Assembly (NCBI RefSeq): GCF_036023875.1
Contig: NZ_CP107931.1
Coordinates: 2,170,001-2,234,000 of the forward strand
From: Mycobacterium sp. NBC_00419
GTDB taxonomy: Bacteria > Actinomycetota > Actinomycetes > Mycobacteriales > Mycobacteriaceae
DNA: 64,000 nt
Direction: 5' to 3'
The notes below the pieces were generated by a model. It searched no databases and was not told the DNA's origin. It was given only the letters and a program-made list of their open reading frames with translations. Made by a program: the position numbers and the translations under genes. Positions 1-7,539 of this stretch are shown in pieces. Position 1 is the first letter of the stretch; each line of letters opens with the position of its first letter.

Positions 1-389
1 GCCGAGTGCTTCAGCACGTACATCGAGCCGTTGATGTTGAGGTCGACGGTGGCGCGCCACCCGTCGGAATCCATCTGGGTGATCGGTCCGATGGTCTGCG
101 ATCCGCCCGCACAGTGCACGACACCGTGCAGGCGGCCGTTCCACGCCGTGGCAGCGTCCACGACGGCGGCGACCTGGTCCTCGTTGGTCACGTCGGCGGG
201 TTCGTACCGGACGTCACCGGCCGGGGCGGCGGCCTTGATCTCGTCGACGGTCGCGGCCAACCGGTCGGCACCGCGGCCGACGATGACGACGCGGGCGCCC
301 GCCTTGGCCAAACCCTCCGCGACCCCCTTGCCGATTCCGCTACCACCACCGGTGACCAGGTAAGTCCGGTCCTCGAACGAGAGCTGCAC
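1..389 (-). CDS. Short-chain dehydrogenase/reductase, 3' end outside the window
   Basis: The first 129 residues of an NAD(P)-dependent short-chain dehydrogenase are visible; the catalytic Tyr-Lys part lies beyond the left edge. The Rossmann glycine motif TGGGSGIGKG starts near residue 13, and the NAG-like position reads HCAGG. The GTG start at 389 is preceded by GAGGAG at a good distance. A KstR box lies 22 bp upstream, so a role in sterol or acyl-CoA catabolism (for example as a dienoyl-CoA reductase or hydroxyacyl dehydrogenase) is inferred from context. The exact substrate cannot be read from this fragment. Confidence 0.85.
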   Translation of the reverse strand, partial: MQLSFEDRTYLVTGGGSGIGKGVAEGLAKAGARVVIVGRGADRLAATVDEIKAAAPAGDVRYEPADVTNEDQVAAVVDAATAWNGRLHGVVHCAGGSQTIGPITQMDSDGWRATVDLNINGSMYVLKHS

Positions 390-410
390 GCCGCACTCCT
401 CACACAAAAC

Positions 411-424
411 TGAAACAGGTTCTA
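411..424. promoter_or_regulatory. KstR box upstream of the SDR gene
   Basis: The 14-mer TGAAACAGGTTCTA fits TNNAACNNGTTNNA, the consensus of the cholesterol repressor KstR. It overlaps a longer palindrome, GGTTCTACGTATAGAACC, at 418-435. It sits 22 bp from the GTG start of the leftward dehydrogenase, as expected for a repressor site over that promoter. Confidence 0.75.
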
Positions 425-436
425 CGTATAGAACCA

Positions 437-921
437 CGGCGGGCCGTCGACGCAAAGGGCCGGTTCCGGTCACGAGACCCGGCACCTGCACCAGGGGCAC
501 ACGCGGGAATCCAGTGCCGGCCACGGGCCGCCGCACCGGCGGTCTTAATCGCCCACAGCGAACATCCCTGAGCGCCCAACAGCCCGGCCCCAACAGTCCC
601 TCCGGCCACCTTCACATCGAGAGTCACACCCCGGAAATGGCGCCGCAAATGGCGCCGCCTAAACATTTCTCCATAGCAGCAGACACAATTGGACCGTCAC
701 ACAAGAACAGCGATTGATGGACAGTCGGAGCCTTTGATCCAGGTCAGCCTGGCTTGGGACGGGCGTAAAGCCCGCTCGACAATGGCTGCATAATTGATTG
801 ACTCCGGTGTAACGCACGGCAGGTTACGGGCGATAAAACTCCCGAACAACTGCGGTCGGGGGAAGGCAGCCATACACTGCGTTCACACAGCCGCTCAGCA
901 AACCGAGTAGAAAGCACCATC
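437..921. other. 485-bp intergenic region, no convincing gene
   Basis: This stretch lies between the leftward SDR gene and the rightward secreted-protein operon. The short open frames inside it lack a ribosome site and family resemblance. It must hold the promoter of the secreted-protein operon, probably in the AT-richer part around 660-900. A 12-bp perfect tandem duplication is listed separately. I see no RNA gene. Confidence 0.6.
635..658. repeat. Perfect 12-bp tandem duplication
   Basis: AAATGGCGCCGC occurs twice in immediate succession (635-646 and 647-658); each copy contains the palindrome GGCGCC. It could be a chance slippage duplication or a paired regulator site. It lies 264 bp upstream of the first secreted-protein gene. 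Confidence 0.8.
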
Positions 922-1278
922 ATGGCTAGTTTGAAGAATTCGGCGCGACGTCTGGCCTTGGCCGGCGGTTTCGCGCTCGCAGTTGCGGCCGCGCCTGCGG
1001 TGGCCGCTTTCACCGTTCCGTCCACCGGGGCTGCCCCGGCTGTCGCCGAATGCGCCCCCGGGGAGGTCGTGAACACCGAGGGCGTCGGCTGCCTGCCCGC
1101 GCCGGTCGAGACCAACCCGGGCGAGACCTCCTTCTCCACTCCGGGCGACCCGGGCAGTGTTCCCGAGGTTCAGGGCATACCTTGCACAGGCGCAAACACC
1201 GGTCAGTGCATAGGATTGCAGGAAGAGCAGCAGGCTCCGCTTGTGGAGCCCCACTCGACCATCTCGTCCAGTCCGTAG
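922..1278 (+). CDS. Small secreted protein with C-terminal ISSSP motif, paralog 1
   Basis: A 118-residue protein of unknown function. Residues 1-28 form a Sec signal peptide (Lys/Arg near the N-terminus, Ala/Val/Leu-rich core, cleavage likely after AVA). The mature part is acidic and Pro/Gly-rich with four cysteines, including PCTGANTGQC, and ends in PHSTISSSP. The next two genes encode paralogs with the same ending; paralog 2 also shares the segment GDPGSVPEVQGIPCTGAN. All three lie on one strand with short gaps, so they are probably co-transcribed. The ATG has only a weak ribosome site, so the start is less certain than the reading frame. No catalytic motif was recognised. Confidence 0.8.
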   Translation: MASLKNSARRLALAGGFALAVAAAPAVAAFTVPSTGAAPAVAECAPGEVVNTEGVGCLPAPVETNPGETSFSTPGDPGSVPEVQGIPCTGANTGQCIGLQEEQQAPLVEPHSTISSSP

Positions 1279-1330
1279 TGCGGAGTGCCGGCAGCGGTGC
1301 TCCGTCGTCCTTCTCTAGGAAGTGTGAAGT

Positions 1331-1717
1331 ATGGCGAACTCCCCCTCTGTCGGCCGACGCATCCTCCTCGCGGGAGGGTTGAGCATCGCGATCGCAGCCG
1401 CCCCGGCGGCTGCGTTCGTGGCTCTGCCTTCGCACCCGGCAGGTCCGGCGCTGGCGTGCCCCGCCGGCGAGGTCGAGGACATCTACATCGGTGAGTGCAC
1501 GCCCGAGTTGGTGCCGAACGCACCTGGCGGCAACTACCCCACACCCACTAGCAGTGGCGGCGGCGTCTCCTTCTCGACCCCGGGCGATCCCGGCAGTGTG
1601 CCTGAGGTCCAAGGCATTCCGTGCACCGGCGCCAACAGCGGCCAGTGCATCGGCCTGGAAGAGGATCAGCCTGCCCCGGTCGTCCAGCCTCGCACGAGCA
1701 TTTCGTCCAGCCCGTAA
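1331..1717 (+). CDS. Small secreted protein with C-terminal ISSSP motif, paralog 2
   Basis: A 128-residue secreted protein, clearly a tandem duplicate of the preceding gene. Residues 1-29 form a Sec signal peptide. The mature region holds a first Cys pair near ACPAGEVEDIYIGEC, a Gly/Ser/Pro spacer of variable length, the shared block GDPGSVPEVQGIPCTGAN and the ending PRTSISSSP. The ATG is preceded by AGGAAGTG. The gap to the previous stop is 52 bp. Four cysteines in conserved positions suggest two disulfides in the exported protein. Function unknown. Confidence 0.82.
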   Translation: MANSPSVGRRILLAGGLSIAIAAAPAAAFVALPSHPAGPALACPAGEVEDIYIGECTPELVPNAPGGNYPTPTSSGGGVSFSTPGDPGSVPEVQGIPCTGANSGQCIGLEEDQPAPVVQPRTSISSSP

Positions 1718-1742
1718 GACCGGTCGGACCAGGAGGGCAACG

Positions 1743-2219
1743 ATGCCGATCCATTCCAGTCACACAGTCAAGCTGCTGACCGCGGGCGCGTTCGCGCTCG
1801 CGGTCGCACTGGCGCCTGCCGCCGGGCTTCTCTACGCCGCGCCGCAGGCACTGGCTGAAGGCGAGGGCGGCGTGCCCGACCCGCAGCCGGTGCCGGTTCC
1901 GGCACCCGTGGCCGATCAGCCGGGCAACTCGGCGGGCTGCCAGTCCGGCGAATCCCTGGACGCCTCGACCGGTAACTGCGTGCCGACCATGACGCCGCTG
2001 GAATCGACCCAGGGTGACCAGCCGCAACCCGACGCTGCCCCGCCGCCGCAGACCGGCGCCGAGACCAGCAGCGAGGTCACCGGTGATCCCGCCAACCTGG
2101 TGCCCAACATCAACGGCTATCCGTGCACCGGCTACTGGGAGTCCGCTGCCTGCTACGCGGTCAGCCAAACCGAGGGTCCACCCGTCGAACCGAAATCGAC
2201 GATCTCCTCCAGCCCGTAA
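1743..2219 (+). CDS. Small secreted protein with C-terminal ISSSP motif, paralog 3
   Basis: A 158-residue secreted protein, the longest and most diverged of the three tandem paralogs. A signal peptide of about 38 residues ends near QALA. A Pro-rich stretch, a Cys pair (GCQSGESLDASTGNC), a second acidic Pro/Gln-rich stretch, a second Cys pair around PCTGYWESAAC and the ending PKSTISSSP follow. The ATG at 1743 has GGAGGG upstream, and the gap to the previous stop is only 25 bp, so it is very likely in the same operon. Function unknown. Confidence 0.82.
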   Translation: MPIHSSHTVKLLTAGAFALAVALAPAAGLLYAAPQALAEGEGGVPDPQPVPVPAPVADQPGNSAGCQSGESLDASTGNCVPTMTPLESTQGDQPQPDAAPPPQTGAETSSEVTGDPANLVPNINGYPCTGYWESAACYAVSQTEGPPVEPKSTISSSP

Positions 2220-2251
2220 CCACCGATCAGACCTTCACCTAGAGTTGAGTT

Positions 2252-2416
2252 ATGCCTGCTAAATCAGACCCCGCGGACATCGACGACGTGGAACCCCTGG
2301 CCGACAGCACAGCCCGCCAGGCCCGCCGTGTCGTCGCCGCCTACGCCACTGACGCCGATGAGTGCCGCGTCTTCCTGTCGATGCTCGGTATTGGACCGTC
2401 AAAGCTCGAGGCCTAG
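2252..2416 (+). CDS. Small conserved protein upstream of otsA (Rv3489-like)
   Basis: A 54-residue cytoplasmic protein, acidic at the N-terminus and ending in FLSMLGIGPSKLEA. The ATG follows an A/G-rich stretch (AGAGTTGAGTT). The stop is 3 bp before the otsA start, so the two genes are almost certainly co-transcribed. A similarly short ORF (Rv3489) precedes otsA in M. tuberculosis; I infer orthology from length and position. No known domain. Confidence 0.7.
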   Translation: MPAKSDPADIDDVEPLADSTARQARRVVAAYATDADECRVFLSMLGIGPSKLEA

Positions 2417-2419
2417 ACG

Positions 2420-3889
2420 GTGTCCGGAGGCAAGAAGACCAGCTCCGGAAACTCTGAGTTCGTCGTTGTCGCCAACCGCCTCCCGATCGACATGGAGCGG
2501 TTGCCGGACGGCACTGTCGCCTGGAAGCGCAGTCCAGGAGGCCTGGTCACCGCGCTGGAACCGCTGCTGCGCCGCCATCGCGGCGCCTGGATCGGATGGC
2601 CGGGCGTCGTCGACGGCCCCGAGGACCCGATCGTCGAAGACGGTCTGCAGCTCTACCCGGTGCGGCTGAGCGCCGAGGAGTTCGCCGAGTATTACGAGGG
2701 CTTCTCCAACGCCACCCTGTGGCCGCTGTACCACGACGTGATCGTCAAGCCGATCTATCACCGCGAGTGGTGGGATCGCTACGTCGACGTCAACCGCCGC
2801 TTCGCCGAGGCGACCTCACGTGCGGCCGCCGAGGGTGCCACCGTCTGGGTGCAGGACTACCAGCTGCAACTGGTGCCCAAGATGCTGCGCCTGCTGCGCC
2901 CCGATCTGACCATCGGCTTCTTTCTGCACATCCCCTTCCCGCCGGTCGAACTGTTCATGCAGATGCCCTGGCGCACCGAGATCATCGAAGGACTGCTGGG
3001 CGCCGATCTGGTCGGTTTCCACCTGCCTGGTGGGGCACAGAACTTCCTGTTCCTGTCGCGAAGACTGGTGGGCGCCAACACTTCCCGCGCCTCGGTCGGT
3101 GTCCGGTCCCGGTTCGGTGAGGTTCAGCTCGGCCTGCGGACGGTCAAGGTGGGCGCGTTCCCCATCTCGATCGACTCCGCCGACCTCGACCGCACCGCCC
3201 GCGGCCGGGAGATCCGGCGCCGCGCCCGCGAGATCCGCGCCGAACTCGGCAACCCGCGCAAAATCCTGCTCGGGGTGGACCGGCTGGACTACACCAAAGG
3301 TATCGACGTTCGGCTCAGAGCGTTCTCGGACCTACTCGCCGAGGGGCGCGCCAAACGCGACGACACCGTCCTGGTCCAGCTGGCGACACCGAGCCGCGAG
3401 CGCGTCGAGAGCTACCGCATCCTGCGCAACGAGATCGAACAGCAGGTCGGCCACATCAACGGCGAGTACGGCGAGGTGGGCCACCCGGTGGTGCACTATC
3501 TGCATCGCCCGGTGCCGCGCGACGAGCTGATCGCGTTCTTCGTGGCCGCCGACGTCATGCTCGTCACCCCGCTGCGGGACGGGATGAACCTGGTGGCCAA
3601 GGAATACGTCGCCTGCCGCAGTGATCTCGGCGGCGCGCTGGTACTCAGCGAGTTCACCGGTGCGGCAGCCGAATTGAGGCAGGCGTATCTGACCAACCCG
3701 CACGACCTCGAAGGCGTCAAGGACACCATCGAGGCAGCTCTCAGTCAGACTCCGGAAGAAGGCCGGCGGCGTATGCGTGCACTACGGCGTCAGGTTCTGG
3801 CTCACGATGTCGACCGCTGGGCGCGGTCATTCCTCGAAGCATTGGCCGATGCCAAGTCCGGCACCGACAGCGGGTCCGCGATCGACTGA
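2420..3889 (+). CDS. otsA: Trehalose-6-phosphate synthase
   Basis: A 489-residue family-20 glycosyltransferase that makes alpha,alpha-trehalose-6-phosphate from a nucleotide-activated glucose and glucose-6-phosphate, the first step of the OtsA-OtsB trehalose route in the cytoplasm. Family features run in order: FVVVANRLP near the N-terminus, the [12 protein letters not shown] and FFLHIPFPP segments, [18 protein letters not shown], and the C-terminal nucleotide-sugar site [14 protein letters not shown]. The GTG start lies 3 bp after the preceding small ORF, with GACGG just upstream. Its 3' end faces hsd4A with a 17-bp gap, where the mce4 operon would be expected. Confidence 0.96.
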   Translation: MSGGKKTSSGNSEFVVVANRLPIDMERLPDGTVAWKRSPGGLVTALEPLLRRHRGAWIGWPGVVDGPEDPIVEDGLQLYPVRLSAEEFAEYYEGFSNATLWPLYHDVIVKPIYHREWWDRYVDVNRRFAEATSRAAAEGATVWVQDYQLQLVPKMLRLLRPDLTIGFFLHIPFPPVELFMQMPWRTEIIEGLLGADLVGFHLPGGAQNFLFLSRRLVGANTSRASVGVRSRFGEVQLGLRTVKVGAFPISIDSADLDRTARGREIRRRAREIRAELGNPRKILLGVDRLDYTKGIDVRLRAFSDLLAEGRAKRDDTVLVQLATPSRERVESYRILRNEIEQQVGHINGEYGEVGHPVVHYLHRPVPRDELIAFFVAADVMLVTPLRDGMNLVAKEYVACRSDLGGALVLSEFTGAAAELRQAYLTNPHDLEGVKDTIEAALSQTPEEGRRRMRALRRQVLAHDVDRWARSFLEALADAKSGTDSGSAID

Positions 3890-3906
3890 TCGGTTGCCGC
3901 CGTGAC

Positions 3907-4821
3907 TCAGTCGCCCATCAGTCCCATCACGCCGAACGTGCGCTCCGGGTCGCGATCAGCGAAATAGCCGCTCATGGAGGCGCTGAGCGCGGACGGATCC
4001 CACGCGGCGCCCTCGGCGTGGAAACGGTGCTCTGCGGTCGGTGCGGCAACCAGTGTCACCGTGGGCCCGTAGACGATGAAGATCTGCCCACTGACCTTCT
4101 GCGACGCCGGGGACGCGAGGTAGCGCACCAGGGTGACCACGTGGTCGGGTGAGAGCGGATCGGTCTCACCCTCGGGGGGTGCTTCACCGAACACACCGGC
4201 GGTCATCGCGGTGCGAGCCCGCGGGGCGATCGCATTGGCCGTCACCCCGTAGCGTCCCAGCGCCCGCGAGGCGGTGAGGGTCAGCGCGGTGATGCCGGCC
4301 TTGGCGGCACCGTAATTCGCCTGGCCGACCGGACCGGACAGGCCGGCCTCCGAGGAGGTGTTGATGATCCGGCCGTAGACCGATCCATCGTTGTCCTTGG
4401 CCTTGTTACGCCAGTACGTCGCCGCGTTGCGGGTCAGCAGGAAGTGGCCTCGCAGGTGGACGGCGATCACCGCGTCCCAGTCCTCGTCGCTCATGTTGAA
4501 CAACATCCGGTCCCGGGTGATGCCGGCGTTGTTCACAACGATGCTCAGCCCGCCCAGTCCGTCGGCGCACTCGACCAGTTCGTCGGCTGTCGAGCGTGCG
4601 CTGATGTCACCGGCGACGGCGACACCCTTGGAACCGGCAGCGCTGATCTCGTCCAGCACGTCGGAGGCGTCCAGGGCTTTGTGCATGTCATTGACGACCA
4701 CCGTCGCTCCGGCCTTCGCCAGGCCGATAGCCTCGGCCCGGCCCAGGCCCGCGGCGGCGCCCGTCACCACCGCGACGCGCCCGGAGAGATCGATCGAGTC
4801 AGACCCGTCTTGTGCAGTCAA
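3907..4821 (-). CDS. hsd4A: Sterol side-chain (3-hydroxyacyl-CoA/17-beta-hydroxysteroid) dehydrogenase, Rv3502c-type
   Basis: A 304-residue classical SDR. The cofactor motif TGAAAGLGRAEA lies near residue 20, NNAG near 94, and the catalytic pair is in YGAAKAG. Known homologues act on the sterol side chain as a beta-hydroxyacyl-CoA dehydrogenase and can oxidise the 17-hydroxyl. A TTG start is chosen because GAGG lies 9 bp upstream and no ATG or GTG fits. It lies downstream of fdxD on the same strand, behind the shared KstR box at 5143, so both should be induced by sterols. Confidence 0.92.
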   Translation of the reverse strand: MTAQDGSDSIDLSGRVAVVTGAAAGLGRAEAIGLAKAGATVVVNDMHKALDASDVLDEISAAGSKGVAVAGDISARSTADELVECADGLGGLSIVVNNAGITRDRMLFNMSDEDWDAVIAVHLRGHFLLTRNAATYWRNKAKDNDGSVYGRIINTSSEAGLSGPVGQANYGAAKAGITALTLTASRALGRYGVTANAIAPRARTAMTAGVFGEAPPEGETDPLSPDHVVTLVRYLASPASQKVSGQIFIVYGPTVTLVAAPTAEHRFHAEGAAWDPSALSASMSGYFADRDPERTFGVMGLMGD

Positions 4822-4845
4822 CTTATGAATACCTCTAACGTTCGG

Positions 4846-5037
4846 TCAGTCGCGGCGGGTCAACGCTGCGCGCGGGCACTCGGCGATGGCCTGTTCGGCC
4901 AACTCCTCCTGGTCGGCAGGGATGGGATCCTTCGTCACGTAGACGTAGTCCTCGTCGTCGAGTTCGAACAGGTCCGGCGCGATTCCCACGCAGACAGCGT
5001 TACCTTCACAACGATCACGGTCGACTTCAACACGCAT
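4846..5037 (-). CDS. fdxD: 3Fe-4S ferredoxin
   Basis: A 63-residue ferredoxin. Cysteines at 10, 16 and 54 (CEGNAVC ... ECP) give the three-ligand pattern of a 3Fe-4S cluster, with Val instead of a fourth Cys. Such ferredoxins pass electrons to cytochromes P450 in actinobacteria, so the sterol P450s CYP125 and CYP142 in this window are plausible partners (inference). The ATG at 5037 has a strong GGAGG; a longer open frame extends upstream but would run into the promoter and KstR box. It is probably co-transcribed with hsd4A. Confidence 0.93.
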   Translation of the reverse strand: MRVEVDRDRCEGNAVCVGIAPDLFELDDEDYVYVTKDPIPADQEELAEQAIAECPRAALTRRD

Positions 5038-5142
5038 GACAACCTCCTTGCCCGACAGACCCCGACACCCCGGGGTACTAGCAGCACCACGATAGGCCAG
5101 ATCAACTATTACCCGGCTCTTACGGGCGCTGGACCCCAAGAC

Positions 5143-5156
5143 TAGAACGTGTTACA
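5143..5156. promoter_or_regulatory. KstR box, divergent fdxD-hsd4A / fadE26-fadE27-fadD17
   Basis: TAGAACGTGTTACA matches TNNAACNNGTTNNA. It lies between the starts of fdxD (leftward, 105 bp away) and fadE26 (rightward, 57 bp away), so one box can govern both transcripts. Confidence 0.9.
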
Positions 5157-5213
5157 ACGAGGAGTGTCGGCGGGTTGCCGACACTGCCGAAAATCGAGCT
5201 GAAGGACCAGCGC

Positions 5214-6401
5214 ATGCGGATCAGTTACACCCCTGAACAAGAGGAGCTGCGCCGCGAGCTCCGGGCCTATTTCACCAAGTTGATGACCCCCGAGCGGCAG
5301 GAAGCGCTCAGCTCGACCGCCGGTGGTGGCGAAATCGGCACCGGCACCATCTACCGCGACACCGTCTCCCAGATGGGCAAGGACGGCTGGCTGACGCTGA
5401 ACTGGCCCAAGGAGTACGGCGGCCAGGATCGCTCCCCGATGGATTCGCTGATCTTCACCGACGAGGCGGCCATCGCAGGCGCGCCCGTGCCGTTCCTGAC
5501 GATCAACAGCGTCGCGCCGACGATCATGGCGTACGGCACCGAGGAGCAGAAGAAGTTCTTCCTGCCCAAGATCGCCGCCGGTGACCTGCACTTCTCGATC
5601 GGCTACTCCGAGCCTGGCGCCGGTACCGACCTGGCCGCGCTGCGGACCACCGCCGTCCGCGACGGTGACGACTACGTCGTCAACGGCCAGAAGATGTGGA
5701 CCAGCCTGATCCAGTACGCCGACTACGTGTGGCTGGCGGTGCGCACGAACACCGAAGCCAAGAAACACCGCGGCATCTCGGTGCTGATCGTGCCGACCAC
5801 CGCCGAAGGCTTCTCCTGGACTCCCGTCCACACGATGGCCGGCGTGGGCACCAGCGCCACCTACTACCAGGACGTGCGGGTTCCGGTCTCCAGCCGGGTC
5901 GGTGAGGAGAACGGGGGCTGGAAGCTGGTGACCAACCAGCTCAACCACGAGCGCGTCGCCTTGGTCTCCTCGCAGCCGATTTTTGTGGCGCTCAACCAAG
6001 TTCGGGAGTGGGCGCAGAACACCAAGGACGCCCGCGGGGCGCGCCTGATCGACTCCGAGTGGGTGCAGCTCAACCTGGCGCGGGTGCACGCCAAGGCGGA
6101 GTACCTCAAGCTGATCAACTGGGAGTTGGCCTCGGCCAAGGAGGGGGAGCTGAACCCCGCCGACGCCTCGGCGGCCAAGGTCTTCGGTACCGAGCTGGCC
6201 ACCGAGGCCTACCGGCTGCTGATGGAGATCCTCGGCCCCTCGGCAACGCTGCGCCAGGATTCGCACGGCGTCCTGCTGCGCGGCCGGGTGGAGCGGATGC
6301 ACCGCGCCGCTCTGATCCTGACCTTCGGTGGCGGCACCAACGAGATCCAACGCGACATCATCGGCATGGTGGCCCTGGGCCTGCCCCGAGTCAACCGCTA
6401 G
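5214..6401 (+). CDS. fadE26: Sterol-CoA acyl-CoA dehydrogenase subunit (ChsE4)
   Basis: A 395-residue acyl-CoA dehydrogenase. It has the N-terminal helical domain (TPEQEELRRELRAYF), the middle-domain flavin segment HFSIGYSEPGAGTDLA and the C-terminal helical domain ending FGGGTNEIQRDIIG. In M. tuberculosis FadE26 pairs with FadE27 as an alpha2beta2 enzyme that desaturates C27 steroid-CoA in the first side-chain cycle. The ATG at 5214 has AAGGA upstream and gives the family N-terminus; a TTG frame starts 13 codons earlier but sits close to the KstR box. It heads an operon with fadE27 and fadD17. Confidence 0.94.
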   Translation: MRISYTPEQEELRRELRAYFTKLMTPERQEALSSTAGGGEIGTGTIYRDTVSQMGKDGWLTLNWPKEYGGQDRSPMDSLIFTDEAAIAGAPVPFLTINSVAPTIMAYGTEEQKKFFLPKIAAGDLHFSIGYSEPGAGTDLAALRTTAVRDGDDYVVNGQKMWTSLIQYADYVWLAVRTNTEAKKHRGISVLIVPTTAEGFSWTPVHTMAGVGTSATYYQDVRVPVSSRVGEENGGWKLVTNQLNHERVALVSSQPIFVALNQVREWAQNTKDARGARLIDSEWVQLNLARVHAKAEYLKLINWELASAKEGELNPADASAAKVFGTELATEAYRLLMEILGPSATLRQDSHGVLLRGRVERMHRAALILTFGGGTNEIQRDIIGMVALGLPRVNR

Positions 6402-6433
6402 ACCACCCGAGACCTGAGAGAATTTAGACTGAC

Positions 6434-7531
6434 ATGGATTTCACCAGAACAGAAGCTGCACAGGATCTTTCGGGCCTGGTCGGCACGATCGTCGACTCGG
6501 TGTGCACCCCGCAGCACCAGCGCGAGCTCGACGGCCTCGACCAGCGCCTGGACACCGAGCTGTGGCGCAAGCTGATCGACGCCGACATCTTGAGCACTGC
6601 CGCACCGGAATCGGTGGGCGGCGGCGGGTTCGGAGTGCTGGAGCAGACCGCCATCCTGACCGCGCTGGGCCGTCAGATCGCGGCGGTGCCGTTCCTGGAG
6701 TCGGTGGTGCTGGCGGCCGGAGCGCTGGCCCGTTTCGGGTCAGCGGAGCTGCAGCAGCAGTGGGCGGTTCCGGCAGTGTCCGGTGAGAAGATCCTCACCG
6801 TGGCACTCGACGGTGAGTTCGGCCAGGGACCGGTCCAGGCGACAGCCGCCGGCGACGGATTCCGCCTGACCGGGGCTCGCACCCTGGTGCCCTTCGCACC
6901 GGTGGCTGACGCGTTCCTCGTTCCCGCTGAAACCGACTCCGGCACAAAGGTCTTCCTCGTCGCTGCCGGTGAGCCGGGGGTGACGGTGACCCCGCTGCTG
7001 ACCACCGGCAAGAACAGCTCAGGTGAGCTGGACCTGTCCGGTGTCGAGGTGGGCGCCGACCGGGTGGTCGGCGACGCGGAGGCACTGGCCTGGTTGGCGA
7101 TCCACAAGACGTTGGGCTACAGCGCGTTTCAGCTCGGTGTGCTCGAACGCGCGCTCGAGCTGACCGCCGAGTACGCCCGGACCCGCGAACAGTTCGACCG
7201 TCCGATCGGCAGCTTCCAGGCCGTCTCCGCGCGGCTGGCCGACGACTACATCGACATCAAGGGTCTGCGGCTGGCACTCGTCCAGGCCGCCTGGCGGCTG
7301 TCGGAGGATCTGCCCGCCGACATCGAGGTCGCCACCGCGGCGTTCTGGGCTGCCGAGGCCGGCCACCGGGTCGCCCACACCACCGTGCACGTGCACGGCG
7401 GTGTCGGCATCGACATGGACCACCAGGTGCACCGCTACTTCATCACCGCCAAGGAAGTCGAGTTCGCCCTCGGCGGTGCCACCGCACAGTTGCGCCAGAT
7501 CGGCCGCGAACTGGCCGAGACCCCGGCCTGA
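6434..7531 (+). CDS. fadE27: Sterol-CoA acyl-CoA dehydrogenase partner subunit (ChsE5)
   Basis: A 365-residue acyl-CoA dehydrogenase-like subunit, shorter than FadE26. It lacks the well-formed middle-domain flavin segment but keeps the C-terminal helical features, including TREQFDRPIGSFQA and VHVHGGVGIDMDH. In the heteromeric steroid dehydrogenases the two unlike subunits build shared FAD sites. The start is 33 bp after the fadE26 stop and the stop is 8 bp before fadD17, supporting one mRNA controlled by the KstR box at 5143. Confidence 0.93.
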   Translation: MDFTRTEAAQDLSGLVGTIVDSVCTPQHQRELDGLDQRLDTELWRKLIDADILSTAAPESVGGGGFGVLEQTAILTALGRQIAAVPFLESVVLAAGALARFGSAELQQQWAVPAVSGEKILTVALDGEFGQGPVQATAAGDGFRLTGARTLVPFAPVADAFLVPAETDSGTKVFLVAAGEPGVTVTPLLTTGKNSSGELDLSGVEVGADRVVGDAEALAWLAIHKTLGYSAFQLGVLERALELTAEYARTREQFDRPIGSFQAVSARLADDYIDIKGLRLALVQAAWRLSEDLPADIEVATAAFWAAEAGHRVAHTTVHVHGGVGIDMDHQVHRYFITAKEVEFALGGATAQLRQIGRELAETPA

Positions 7532-7539
7532 CCGGCTTC

